From: Candidatus Lernaella stagnicola
GTDB taxonomy: Bacteria; Lernaellota; Lernaellaia; Lernaellales; Lernaellaceae
Length of the DNA stretch: 64,000 nucleotides
NCBI GenBank assembly: GCA_030765525.1
Contig: JAVCCK010000008.1
Coordinates: 154,942 to 218,941, forward strand
Reading direction: 5' to 3'
Position numbers and translations under genes: made by a program. Below, in pieces: positions 1 to 8,578 of the stretch. How positions within the stretch are numbered: position 1 is the stretch's first letter; every line of letters begins with the position of its first letter. A model generated the notes under the pieces. That model was not told the DNA's origin and searched no databases. It saw nothing but the letters and a program-made list of their open reading frames with translations.

Positions 1-962
1 GATTGATCCAACAAAGTCATTCCGACCCCTCGCTGGGTTTGAATCAACGTCGGTATCTGGAAGGTCTTGTTTTCACGAATCAGGGCCGCCAAGGCCGGCA
101 CAGCAAGCAAGATTTCGAACGCCGCGATACGGCCTTTGCCGTCGGCGCGGCGCAGTAGAGCCTGCGCGACGACACCCTTGAGGCTCTCGGAGAGAATTGT
201 GCGAATTTGTTCCTGCTGATTCATGGGGAAGGCGTCGATGATGCGGTCGACGGTTTTCGCGGCGCTGGTCGTGTGCAGTGTGGCGAACACCAGGTGGCCG
301 GTTTCCGCCGCCGTGATGGCCTGGGAGATCGTTTCCAGGTCGCGCATTTCGCCGACCAGGATGATGTCCGGATCTTCGCGCAGCGCGGCGCGCAGCGAGT
401 CGGAGAAAGTATTGACGTGCTCGCCGACCTGCCGCTGCGTGACGAGGCATTTCTTGTTCTGGTGCACAAACTCGATCGGATCCTCGACCGTGAGAATGTG
501 TTCCTTTCGCTGATCGTTGATGTAATCGACCATCGCCGCCAAGGTTGTGCTTTTTCCCGAACCCGTGGGGCCGGTCACCAGCACGAGCCCTTTCTTCAAG
601 TGGCACATTCGCATGATCACGTCGGGCAGGTTCAGATCGGCGGCCGTAAGAATCTTGCTCGGAATAATGCGGAAGACGCCACTGACGCCTTTGCGCTGCA
701 TGAAGACGTTGGCGCGAAACCGCGCCACGTTGCCCAGCGAGTAAACGAAATCCGCTTGCCGGCGGTCGCGAAACTCGCTCCGGTTGCGCTCGTTCATGAT
801 CTCTTCGAACATTTTCATGTTCTGTTCATGCGTCAGCGGCTGCATGTTGAGGCGCTGCAATTCGCCGTGGACGCGAATGTAGGGCGGTGATCCGGCGCTC
901 AAATGCAAGTCCGACGCTTGCTGCTGGATCATGTGTTGAAACAGTTTATCAAGCTGCGCCAT
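1..962 (-). CDS. pilT: Type IV pilus retraction ATPase PilT (3' end outside window)
   Basis: About 320 codons are visible from ATG at 962; the frame is still open at base 1, so the last 30-50 residues of a normal PilT are missing. The translation carries an intact Walker A (GPTGSGKST, residues 131-139), the Asp box (VEDPIEF), Walker B (DIILVGEMRD, about 199-208) and the His box (GHLVFATLH, 222-230). PilT is the hexameric cytoplasmic motor that depolymerises the pilin filament for twitching. The start lies 14 bases inside the end of the upstream PilB/GspE-like gene, so the two are probably translationally coupled. Confusion with PilU is possible without the C-terminus. Confidence 0.93.
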   Translation of the reverse strand, partial: MAQLDKLFQHMIQQQASDLHLSAGSPPYIRVHGELQRLNMQPLTHEQNMKMFEEIMNERNRSEFRDRRQADFVYSLGNVARFRANVFMQRKGVSGVFRIIPSKILTAADLNLPDVIMRMCHLKKGLVLVTGPTGSGKSTTLAAMVDYINDQRKEHILTVEDPIEFVHQNKKCLVTQRQVGEHVNTFSDSLRAALREDPDIILVGEMRDLETISQAITAAETGHLVFATLHTTSAAKTVDRIIDAFPMNQQEQIRTILSESLKGVVAQALLRRADGKGRIAAFEILLAVPALAALIRENKTFQIPTLIQTQRGVGMTLLDQ

Positions 963-2613
963 GGTCGAACCTCCCCAAAAGCTTCACCGCGTCGTTCCAC
1001 GCGATGCAGCCGCTCAAAAGCCGCGCTGTCAACGCTTCACGCCACAAGCGGTTCGCCGCTTGTCCGACAGCCGTGTGAGCCTCGACGCGTTCCCCGTCGT
1101 GCAAGGCACGGTGGATCGCGTCGCCAAAATCAATGGGCACAACCAAGGGTTGCGGTCGCGCCTTCGCCTCCGCGTGCGGTCGACGGAAGTCCGCTTCCGC
1201 CCGCTGCTGGGCAGTGAGCGATAACGCCTCCGCGGCCGAATCGGCACCGTCTTCGTCGGGTTCGGTGTCGCCGGTTTCGTATTCGGGTAGGGTGGCGAGC
1301 AGCACCACGCCGCGCCACGCTTCAGCCAAAAGCGTTCGGTTTTCCGCCGCTTCCCACGCGAAATCGACCGCGGCGGGCAGGGAGGAAAACGGCAGTGTGC
1401 CGATGACGAGCCGCCCGCTCGCAGCCTCGCGGCAGCAGCGCGCAAAGGTCGCCGCGTCCAGCAGATTGTCCAACACCAGCACGTCGGCGCCCAATTTGAC
1501 AGCCACGTCGATCGCCTCGTTTCGCGCCGGGGCGCGATCGGCATCAGGCCGCATTTGGATGTAGCCGTCCTCGGCCAAAAAAGGCGAGTCGCCGATGTGG
1601 ATCGTCTTGCGACCGGCGCGCGACGCTTCGGCCACGAGTTCTTTGACGATCACTCGGGTTTCGAGCCGATCGGGGCCGAGCACCGTGACCAGGCCGCCGC
1701 CGGCGAGCATTTCACGCAACCGGGCGTTTTGCGACTCGTTACCCACGATGGTCGCCAGTTCCTCGTACATGCCCGGGTCGCCGAGGTTGGTTAGCGTCAC
1801 GGCTTCGCCCGCGAAGGTTTCGACCAACGCGGCGTGATACATCAGGCGCTGACCTCCATGGGAGGATTCAAGGAAGCCTTCTTGCAGTTTCTCCCGCTCG
1901 CCGAGGCGGCGCATCATTTTGCGCAAACGACGAACAATCAGGTGCATCCACGACAAGCCGATGGTGCCCGCATCCTGCAGCAAACCGTCGACGCGAAACC
2001 GCAGTTGCACCACGTCACCGGGATCCAAGTGGATTTCCTGAACGCCGCGCTCGGTCGTCGTGCGCAGTAGCAATTCCACGAAAGCGCGACCGGTATGGTC
2101 GGCCAAGGCGTCGGCAAGCTGTTCGGGCGCAAACCAGTCGCTAGTCACGTCCGAAGCGGCGCCGGTCGGGCCGCCTTCGCCGTAACATTCATTTAAGGCG
2201 TCGTTGATTTCGTCCGTGAGCCCGACGCCGACGACGATTCGCTTGCCCGTCAGTTCGGCGATTTCTTCCACGGCGGGGTGGTTGGTGGGGTCGTCGACGA
2301 CGATCGTCAGTTCGTCGCCGATAAGCAGGTAAGGCAACACGATATGGCGGCGTGCCACGGCCTCGGGCACTTCGCGCACGGCCTCATCGTCGATTAGTTC
2401 CCGGCGAATCCGCACGAAAGGCACGTCCAATTGGTGTGAGAGCCCCCAATGCACGTCTTCGATCGTGACGATGCCCAAATCCACCAACGCTTCGCCGAAA
2501 CGCTTGCCGCTGCGTTTCTGCTCCGTCAGCGCCCGCTCGACGTCGTCGGCCTTGATTAGCTGTGAGTCAAGCAGAATCGCGCCGAGCGCGCGTCCCTTCC
2601 ATTTGTCTTCCAT
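949..2613 (-). CDS. PilB/GspE-like secretion ATPase homologue with degenerate nucleotide site
   Basis: This 554-residue protein has an N-terminal MshEN/GspE_N-type region (about 1-145) and a PilB/GspE-like C-terminal half. The catalytic motifs are lost: the Walker A position reads GPDRLETR (313-320) instead of GxxGxGK[ST]; the Walker B position reads VLVLDNLLD; the His-box position reads GRLVIGTLPFSS; no tetracysteine zinc motif is present. I chose ATG 2613, which follows GCAGGGAC at SD distance; an open frame continues to 2658. Directly upstream of pilT. Inference: a non-hydrolysing paralogue that may act as a regulatory or c-di-GMP-sensing partner (MshEN domains bind c-di-GMP) rather than as a motor. 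Confidence 0.8.
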   Translation of the reverse strand: MEDKWKGRALGAILLDSQLIKADDVERALTEQKRSGKRFGEALVDLGIVTIEDVHWGLSHQLDVPFVRIRRELIDDEAVREVPEAVARRHIVLPYLLIGDELTIVVDDPTNHPAVEEIAELTGKRIVVGVGLTDEINDALNECYGEGGPTGAASDVTSDWFAPEQLADALADHTGRAFVELLLRTTTERGVQEIHLDPGDVVQLRFRVDGLLQDAGTIGLSWMHLIVRRLRKMMRRLGEREKLQEGFLESSHGGQRLMYHAALVETFAGEAVTLTNLGDPGMYEELATIVGNESQNARLREMLAGGGLVTVLGPDRLETRVIVKELVAEASRAGRKTIHIGDSPFLAEDGYIQMRPDADRAPARNEAIDVAVKLGADVLVLDNLLDAATFARCCREAASGRLVIGTLPFSSLPAAVDFAWEAAENRTLLAEAWRGVVLLATLPEYETGDTEPDEDGADSAAEALSLTAQQRAEADFRRPHAEAKARPQPLVVPIDFGDAIHRALHDGERVEAHTAVGQAANRLWREALTARLLSGCIAWNDAVKLLGRFDHGAA

Positions 2614-2680
2614 TGGATGTCCCTGCGAAGTGTTTTTATGATCGTACCATAACCACAACGGGCGAGAAACGCCGGTCGGT

Positions 2681-3631
2681 CTAGGTCAGCAAGCCACCGC
2701 CGCCGCCGACTTGGCTCATCAGCGCCATAAACGCCGCCATGCCCAGCCCGACAATGAGCGCGAGAAAGCCAATAAACAACGCCAATGCGGCAAAGACGCG
2801 GGCGGGCGATACGCCGTGCAGTTTGGCGGCGCCGATGACCGTCAGGTAAAGCGAACCGAACCAAAAAACGAGGGATCCCAGCAGCGGCAGCACCGCGAAA
2901 ACCGCTGTCGCGTTGGAGTAACAAACGACCTTGATCGTTGCGCCGATTCCCTTCTTTGCGCCGCCCACGAGCATCAAGGCGAGGTGAAACCCGAGCGCAT
3001 TGATCAGGACGCCGATCGCGAGAAAAAACGGCATCATCACCAGCGCCATCACGGTCGCGACAAGATTTTCTTCCCCCACCGCCATCGGCAGTTGGCTTTC
3101 GATGAACGCCCCGATCGGATGCACCCACTCGCGCGGTAAAATTTGCTCCCATATCAGCCCGATCACCACTGCGAACATGCCGAGGACAACGGCAAACACA
3201 AAGGCCTTGGCGAGATTCCGGCCGTCGGGTGAGAGTTTCGCGTAGGTTTCCTGCGGGCGACTGAGCAGCCCGCGCAGCAACTGCCGGAAAGTCGGTTCCT
3301 CGACAGGTTGCGGTGCGAATCGGTGAACCTGGCAGACGAGGTTTCCGGCCTCGTCGGGTGCGGCGCAGGCGGTGCAGACAAACAGACCGCATTCGCGGCA
3401 AACCCCGGCGGCGGCGTAGCGGTGACAACGTTCGCAGACGGGCGTGCTCGGGGTGAGCGGCAGGGGCGCCGGTGGGGACCCGGTCTCCGGAGCCGGCGGC
3501 TGGATGTCGGTTTCATCGACCGCGGGCACGGGTTCCTCGAAACGAAAAATCTCGGAGCAGAACGGACAACGATAAAGCCCGGAAGCTTTTGTCCTTACTT
3601 TTTCGCCGCAATGCGGGCACGCGGTGATCAA
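2681..3631 (-). CDS. Zinc-ribbon / Yip1-family multispanning membrane protein
   Basis: 316 residues. The N-terminus is a zinc ribbon with CxxC pairs at C5/C8 and C22/C25. A Pro-rich linker is followed by a second Cys/His-rich segment (about 66-105, CERC...CREC...CTAC...CQVH) resembling a B-box zinc finger, and then five or so hydrophobic helices (about 145-316) like Yip1-type proteins. The start is TTG, three bases after the upstream TPR gene's stop and preceded by AGAGGA at SD distance. Last gene of the lipoprotein/OmpA/TPR group. Function unknown; bacterial Yip1-domain proteins of this layout are mostly uncharacterised. Confidence 0.75.
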   Translation of the reverse strand: MITACPHCGEKVRTKASGLYRCPFCSEIFRFEEPVPAVDETDIQPPAPETGSPPAPLPLTPSTPVCERCHRYAAAGVCRECGLFVCTACAAPDEAGNLVCQVHRFAPQPVEEPTFRQLLRGLLSRPQETYAKLSPDGRNLAKAFVFAVVLGMFAVVIGLIWEQILPREWVHPIGAFIESQLPMAVGEENLVATVMALVMMPFFLAIGVLINALGFHLALMLVGGAKKGIGATIKVVCYSNATAVFAVLPLLGSLVFWFGSLYLTVIGAAKLHGVSPARVFAALALFIGFLALIVGLGMAAFMALMSQVGGGGGLLT

Positions 3632-3634
3632 GGC

Positions 3635-4909
3635 TTACATCCTCTCTTGCGCACGTTTCGCCCACAACTTGGCGTGGGCCGCGATCGTTTTCTCGTCGTC
3701 ACCCATCTGTGGGTAGAGGGGCAGGTCGCCGAAATCGTCGGCCACTCGCATGAAAAGTTGAAAGGCAGCCGGGGCGTTTTTGCGGAAATCAAACTCCAAC
3801 TCAGCCAAGAAAAGCGTCGCGTAACCGGCAAACAGACGATCCGCTTTGTTCTTGCCGAACTTGGCGCGAAACTCCTCGAGAGATTGCGCGGCCTGCACCG
3901 TGTTGCGCAACACAAGCAATTCCGCATCACGCAAGCGACGCATCGCCTTGATGCCCGCCGGTTCTTTGCCGGTTTCATCCACGAGCATCACCGTGCGGTG
4001 ATGGCGGATGATTTCGCGCAGCGTCTCGGCGCCGTCGGCAAAAGCGCCTTTGGCCCGCCACTTCTGGGCGTGCTGGAAAAACGTGGCGGCTCGAACGAAA
4101 CCGAGCCAAGCCCGCGCTTCTTCAGGCACGGTGGTTTGGGCGAATGTGTCGAGCACGCGTCCCTTTTTCGGCAGACTCGCCGGCATGGCGCCGAGCACTT
4201 CCGGCAGCCGCCGCACCGCCGCAACGGCCGCAGTTTGAGGCACACCGGCGACGAGGACATCCGCGCCGCCCCACTGGCGCACGACCGACAGCAGATCGGT
4301 CGAGGCGAGATTCGCCTGTCCCGTGGCGACGCGGTAGCGCGCCGTTTCCAAGGCGCAGATGATTTCCACACGGCCGAAATAATGCCGATCCTCGCCCGCT
4401 ACGCCGACGTTTTGTTCGCTGTGACGCGCGGTAGTCTGCTTGAGTGTGTCGATCGCCTGGTAGGGATTATTCATTGCCTCGGCATACAGATAAGCTTCTT
4501 CGATCTTGGCCGTGGCCACCAGCGCGACGCGCCAGGCATTGTGTCCGGGATAGGCCATCGTTTCGTGATCTTGATAGACCGATTCAATTCTCGCCAGCAC
4601 CGCCAGGGCTTCGGCTTTGCGTCCGGCCTTTTCTAAGAGGGCGAATAGATCAAAAATCGCTTCTTTCGCTTGCTGCCGGGCCGAGAAATTTTCGAAAAGC
4701 ACGAGGTAGGCTTCGTGCAGCGCATCGATATCCTGCGGTGTTGCGCTTTTCAATTTCTCGATGCGCTGCATGGCCGTATCGAGACCGGGCGGTTCGGAGG
4801 GATCATCACCGGCAAGCGCGGGAACGGAGACCAGCAGCCCCGCCAGCAGACACAAAAAGAGGCCGCTTGTTCGCAAGCGGCCTCGATGTAGGTTCGGCGT
4901 CACGATCAT
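3635..4909 (-). CDS. Exported TPR-like repeat protein
   Basis: 424 residues. The start region encodes a short arginine-containing stretch, a hydrophobic core and an AxA-type site (VPALAGDD), so a Sec signal peptide is likely. The mature part is Ala-rich and helical, with repeated patterns of small/aromatic residues such as those in TPR (AYLYAEAMNNPYQAIDTL, about 190-210), and no enzyme motif. ATG 4909 overlaps the stop of the upstream OmpA gene by 4 nt (ATGA). A strong terminator-like hairpin lies inside the signal-peptide coding region (4854-4884), so expression may be lower than that of the upstream genes. Probably an envelope or periplasmic scaffold protein. Confidence 0.7.
   Translation of the reverse strand: MIVTPNLHRGRLRTSGLFLCLLAGLLVSVPALAGDDPSEPPGLDTAMQRIEKLKSATPQDIDALHEAYLVLFENFSARQQAKEAIFDLFALLEKAGRKAEALAVLARIESVYQDHETMAYPGHNAWRVALVATAKIEEAYLYAEAMNNPYQAIDTLKQTTARHSEQNVGVAGEDRHYFGRVEIICALETARYRVATGQANLASTDLLSVVRQWGGADVLVAGVPQTAAVAAVRRLPEVLGAMPASLPKKGRVLDTFAQTTVPEEARAWLGFVRAATFFQHAQKWRAKGAFADGAETLREIIRHHRTVMLVDETGKEPAGIKAMRRLRDAELLVLRNTVQAAQSLEEFRAKFGKNKADRLFAGYATLFLAELEFDFRKNAPAAFQLFMRVADDFGDLPLYPQMGDDEKTIAAHAKLWAKRAQERM
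4854..4884 (-). terminator. Intrinsic-terminator-like hairpin inside the TPR gene
   Basis: On the minus strand an 11-bp perfect, GC-rich stem (GAGGCCGCTTG / CAAGCGGCCTC, loop CGAA) is followed at once by TTTTTG. This is a textbook rho-independent terminator, but it starts only 25 bases after the TPR start codon, within the signal-peptide codons. It would end transcription just after the OmpA gene, with partial read-through for the genes at 3635-4909 and 2681-3631. Confidence 0.7.
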
Positions 4910-5832
4910 TTGGAAATGATCTTGAACTCAGTTCGGCGGTTTTGACCGCGACCCACGGAGGTGTTGTTGCTGGCGACCGGTCGGTCCGGACCGAAGCCGA
5001 CGGCGCTAAGCCGCGCGGGGTCAACGCCCTGCTGCAACAAGTAATCGCGCACGGAGTCGGCGCGCGCCTGGCTGAGTTGCATGTTCTTGGAATGGCTACC
5101 GACGGTATCGGTGTGGCCTTCGATTTGCACCTTCCAACTTTCGGCCGCTTTAAGCACCTGGGCGATCTCGATCAAGACCGGGTAGCCGTCCGGGCGAATC
5201 GTGGCACGGCCGGTGTCGAAGTGAATCTTCTGTTTCAAGATGATTTTGTCGTCGGTCACTTCGATGTACTGCGGACAACCCTCGTTTTCCTTCGTGCCGA
5301 ATTGCTCCGGACATTTATCCTCGGAGTCGACGATGCCGTCGCCATCTGTGTCGTTCGGGCAACCCTCGTTCTCCGGGGGGCCGGGCTGTTCGGGGCACTT
5401 GTCGACGTTGTCGGCCACGCCGTCGCCGTCCCCGTCGGGGCAGCCCTGCAACTCGGGCAGGCCGGGAGTGTCGGGGCAGGCGTCGTCGGGATCGGCCACG
5501 CCGTCGCCGTCACGATCGGGCGGCACGTTCTCGACGCAGTTGCCCAACCACTTGCGGGCCGCGTCGAGGCTGTCTTGCGCGAAGACGAGATGATCTTGAG
5601 CGCGAATGTAATCGCGTTCGCTCCACTCTTCATCGGCGAAAACCAGATGCGCTTCGGCCGAGGCAAATTCGCGCGGCGCGCACGTTTTCGCGCCCTGCAT
5701 GCGAATTTCATCCAACTCGCCGCGTAGTTTGTTCATTTGGGCTTGTTGTGCGGCTCGGGTGCCGCAACCGGCGATCAGTACGAGCATCAATAAAGCCAAC
5801 GGCAAGGCGATCAGTGTACGGCGTGTCATCAT
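4906..5832 (-). CDS. OmpA-family lipoprotein with thrombospondin type 3 repeats
   Basis: 308 residues. A lipoprotein signal ends in LIAGC (Cys about 23). A DUF4398-like helical segment follows (PREFASAEAHLVF motif). Three calcium-binding thrombospondin type 3 repeats of the DGDGVAD..D.CP kind occupy about 120-180. A canonical OmpA C-terminal domain (GHTDTVGS...LSQARADSV...NRRTEF) keeps the Asp and Arg expected to hold meso-diaminopimelate of peptidoglycan. Likely an outer-membrane lipoprotein tethering the membrane to the wall. It starts ATGATG, overlapping the upstream stop by 4 nt, with AGGAGG upstream. A paralogue with the same layout is at 47731-48780. Confidence 0.88.
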   Translation of the reverse strand: MMTRRTLIALPLALLMLVLIAGCGTRAAQQAQMNKLRGELDEIRMQGAKTCAPREFASAEAHLVFADEEWSERDYIRAQDHLVFAQDSLDAARKWLGNCVENVPPDRDGDGVADPDDACPDTPGLPELQGCPDGDGDGVADNVDKCPEQPGPPENEGCPNDTDGDGIVDSEDKCPEQFGTKENEGCPQYIEVTDDKIILKQKIHFDTGRATIRPDGYPVLIEIAQVLKAAESWKVQIEGHTDTVGSHSKNMQLSQARADSVRDYLLQQGVDPARLSAVGFGPDRPVASNNTSVGRGQNRRTEFKIISK

Positions 5833-6425
5833 TGACCTCCTCGCATTTCGTCGACCGGGGGTAGGTCGTCCGGTTCACCGAGCGGATATTCATCGGTCCC
5901 CACCGGCTCCGGTGTCGGCGTTGGCGTCGGCTCGGGCGTCGGTTCGGGGGTCGGCGTCGGTGTCGGTTTGGGGGTCGGTGTCACGGCGGCGTCCTCGTCC
6001 ACCGGCGGCAGATCTTCATCGACCGGCGGCAGGTCTTCATCGACCGGCGGCAGATCGTCCACCGGGGGCGGAACCGCAGCGCCAGGCGCCGTCATGCCTT
6101 CTTCACGCTTTCCCCAGGGGATCATGGGCTTGGCGTGAATGGTCCGCGCCAACCGCTCGGACTCGATCGCCTTGGATTTGGCCGTTGCGGCAAAATGCGC
6201 CGCGGAGGGGTAATCCGATTCGCGAAGCTGGGAGATCGCTTCCTCGAGATAACATTCGGCACTCGCGAACTCGTAAGGCGCCAAGTAGTCGGCGTGAACC
6301 GATTTCGCGGATTCCACAGCGCGGGCCGCTTGTTTCACTTGGCGTTCGTTTTCACAAGCGCCCACCACCAAAACCAGCGCTAACGCGCTGACCACCAACA
6401 ACATCGGGATGATCCGCCGGACCAT
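5829..6425 (-). CDS. DUF4398-type lipoprotein with Pro-rich repeat tail
   Basis: 198 residues from ATG 6425, chosen because GGAGGG lies 7-8 nt upstream; an open frame reaches 6518 without a good ribosome site. Lipoprotein signal with a VVGAC box, then an alpha-helical DUF4398-like segment (PYEFASAECYLEEAI). The C-terminal half is low complexity: four copies of a PPVDEDL-like heptad followed by a Pro/Thr/Glu run, then one more PPVDE copy near the end. The tail is probably extended and may cross the periplasm. First gene of the group with the OmpA and TPR genes. Function unknown. Confidence 0.78.
   Translation of the reverse strand: MVRRIIPMLLVVSALALVLVVGACENERQVKQAARAVESAKSVHADYLAPYEFASAECYLEEAISQLRESDYPSAAHFAATAKSKAIESERLARTIHAKPMIPWGKREEGMTAPGAAVPPPVDDLPPVDEDLPPVDEDLPPVDEDAAVTPTPKPTPTPTPEPTPEPTPTPTPEPVGTDEYPLGEPDDLPPVDEMRGGQ
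5898..6070. repeat. Tandem repeats within the lipoprotein coding region
   Basis: Two repeat types lie side by side. At about 5990-6070 a 21-bp unit (core GACCGGCGGCAG) recurs nearly exactly and encodes the PPVDEDL heptads. At about 5898-5985 short GTCGGCGT/GTCGGGG-type units encode PT/PE runs. Both preserve frame, so copy-number change would lengthen or shorten the tail without breaking the gene. Confidence 0.8.
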
Positions 6426-6510
6426 GAAAATACCCTCCAAGCGGGACAAAACCCATAAATTACCACTACTGGTTAGACCGCAGAATGCTATCAGCTTCTT
6501 TCGGAAGCTG

Positions 6511-7707
6511 TCAACCAATTAGCCGCAGCCATTTCTTCTTGCCGACCTTCAGAACGCCGCCGCCGGGTAATGGCGCGCGGGGGTCGGAAAGCGTATCGCC
6601 GTCGAATTTGACGCCGCCTTGATTCACGAGACGTTTTACCTCGCTGTTGCTCATGCCGAAAAAGGTTGCCACAACGTTCACCACAGTCGGCGGGTCAAAG
6701 TCCGCCAGGGGCGCTTCGGGGATATTATCCAGCTCCAGCGTACGCTTGCTGAACTTGCGGTCGAAATCCTCCGCCGCCTCGCGCGCCGCATCGCGCCCGT
6801 GCAAACGTTCGACAATCGCCGCGGCCAAATCCTTTTTGGCGCCCATGGGATCGCTGCCGATTTTCTCACGAATCCGCGCAAGCTCGTCAGCGGCAAAGCC
6901 GAGGAAAAGTTTGTACCAGTTCTCCATGATATCGTCGGGAATCGACATCGTACGGCCGTATTGCTCGGTAGGCGACATTAATACGCCGACGTGATTGCCC
7001 ATGCTTTTGGACATTTTTTCCTTGCCGTCGGTGCCGATGAGGATCGGCATCAGCAGCGCCAGTTGCGGCTCCATGCCGCGCCGCTCCATCATGTCGCGTC
7101 CGACCAGAACATTGAATTTCTGCGCCGGGTCGCCCATTTCGATATCCGCCTGCACGGCCACCGAGTCGTAGCCTTGCAGAACCGGATAGCACAATTCGTG
7201 AAGACCCAGCGGGACGTTGTTTTCGTAACGGCTGCGGAAGGTCTCATGCTGCAGCATTTGCGCGAGAGTCACTTCTTGCAGCAAGTGCAGTGTGTCGGCC
7301 ATATCGAAATCGCCGTACCACTCGGTTTGGTGACGGATTTCGGTGCGGTCGGGGTCGAGCACCTTGTATAGCTGCTCCATATACTTAGCGGCGTTTTCCT
7401 GAACTTCCTGCTTTGTGAGCGCGGTTCGCATCTGTTCGCGTCCGGTCGGATCGCCGATGCGCGCCGTGTAGTCCCCGATAATCACGACGCCGATGTGGCC
7501 TAAGTCCTGTAAATCGCGCATCTTGCCGTAAGGTACGAGATGGCCGATGTGCACGTCCGGCGCGGTTGGATCGATGCCCACCTTGATGCGCAGCGGACGC
7601 TTTTCCGACAGCGCCTTGGCGACCTTCTTCTGAAGTTGATCCTCGGGCACGATCTCGTGGGCGCCGCGCCGTATGACGGCGAGCGTGCGTTCGACATCCA
7701 ATTCCAT
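6511..7707 (-). CDS. tyrS: Tyrosyl-tRNA synthetase
   Basis: 398 residues. Class I signature HIGH at 53-56 and KMSKS at 231-235, with a C-terminal S4-like RNA-binding domain (NSEVKRLVNQGGVKFDG). Charges tRNA-Tyr in the cytoplasm. The Rossmann core and spacing suit the TyrZ/TyrS2-type subgroup rather than the E. coli form. ATG 7707 is preceded by AGGGAG. No T-box leader is visible in the 77 bases upstream. Confidence 0.96.
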   Translation of the reverse strand: MELDVERTLAVIRRGAHEIVPEDQLQKKVAKALSEKRPLRIKVGIDPTAPDVHIGHLVPYGKMRDLQDLGHIGVVIIGDYTARIGDPTGREQMRTALTKQEVQENAAKYMEQLYKVLDPDRTEIRHQTEWYGDFDMADTLHLLQEVTLAQMLQHETFRSRYENNVPLGLHELCYPVLQGYDSVAVQADIEMGDPAQKFNVLVGRDMMERRGMEPQLALLMPILIGTDGKEKMSKSMGNHVGVLMSPTEQYGRTMSIPDDIMENWYKLFLGFAADELARIREKIGSDPMGAKKDLAAAIVERLHGRDAAREAAEDFDRKFSKRTLELDNIPEAPLADFDPPTVVNVVATFFGMSNSEVKRLVNQGGVKFDGDTLSDPRAPLPGGGVLKVGKKKWLRLIG

Positions 7708-7784
7708 ACGTTGGGACTCCCTTTAGACGCTGAAAACCAAGGCGCAAAGCATAATCAGAAACCGGCGGGATTGCAAAAGGCGTT

Positions 7785-8444
7785 CTAGCTCAGTCGGCTG
7801 TTCGCCGCCCTACGCAGGCCACCGGCCAATGCCTCCGCCTCCCTGCGCAAGTAGATATCGCCTTTTCCATATTGCGTGTTGATCGGAGTGGCGAGCAGGT
7901 CCACGGGCAAATCGTCGGGAGGATAGGCCACCATGGCTTCGCCGACCGCCGAGTAGATCGGCAAACTGAAGAGCTCGAGGCCCTCGGTGCGGGTGAAGAG
8001 AGTGGAAATCGCCACAGGCTTGCATTGGGTTTGAGCCAGCACGATCAAGGTATCGTTGGCTTGCCGGCCGTTGTTGATGAAATCGTCGTGCAACAAAGCA
8101 GTTTGCGGCTTTTTCGCCGTGGGCAGGCCGCTTTCCCGCGAGAAGCACTCGACTGGAGGACGACAAACCTCTTCCGAATGCACGCGGGCCAACATCCGTG
8201 CGGTGGGCAGGGAGTCTTCGTCGGTCGCTATGATGCAATCGAAGTGAACGTGGCTGATCTGTTTGGCCAGGTGATGAACCAATTCCGCGTAAATGTCGAC
8301 CGCCTCCGCAAACAGCCCCCAATGAATGAACATCCGGCTGTGAAAGCCCGGATTCCCGTAGCCGTCGCCCAGCACAAAATGCCCGGGTCCGACGAGAATC
8401 CCGCGGTCCTTCAAATCTTCGAGAATCACATTTAATTGCCGCAT
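7785..8444 (-). CDS. Phosphoribosyltransferase-like protein (PyrE-related fold)
   Basis: 219 residues with type I phosphoribosyltransferase features: a helical/beta start, a hydrophobic strand followed by a short acidic stretch (FDCIIATDEDSL), and the PRPP-loop-like strand TALLHDDFINNGRQ, which resembles the (V/I)DDxxxTG motif but reads NNG instead of TTG. The change makes classical catalysis uncertain. Orotate phosphoribosyltransferases are the nearest resemblance, yet no pyrimidine gene is adjacent. ATG 8444 with AGGGAGAG upstream. It could be a regulatory or unusual-substrate PRTase. Confidence 0.6.
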   Translation of the reverse strand: MRQLNVILEDLKDRGILVGPGHFVLGDGYGNPGFHSRMFIHWGLFAEAVDIYAELVHHLAKQISHVHFDCIIATDEDSLPTARMLARVHSEEVCRPPVECFSRESGLPTAKKPQTALLHDDFINNGRQANDTLIVLAQTQCKPVAISTLFTRTEGLELFSLPIYSAVGEAMVAYPPDDLPVDLLATPINTQYGKGDIYLRREAEALAGGLRRAANSRLS

Positions 8445-8578
8445 TAATCTCTCCCTGCGCTCTCTATTGATTCTCTACGGAGAAAAAGCTTGCTTGTTTT
8501 CGAGTGCGTAAACAGAAAGCGGGGATTTTACGAGTTGATGAACCCGTGTCAAGCGATAATCAGGGAACGCAAAAAATG

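Noticed and set aside
2556-3428. 290-codon minus frame overlapping the Yip1 gene
   Set aside because: Overlaps a gene with two zinc motifs in a better frame, and is Arg-rich.
3308-4636. 442-codon plus-strand open frame
   Set aside because: It runs antisense to the zinc-ribbon and TPR genes. High GC gives long empty antisense frames; no family motif and Arg-rich composition.
4444-5727. 427-codon plus-strand open frame
   Set aside because: Antisense of the OmpA and TPR genes; the sequence has no fold-like pattern.
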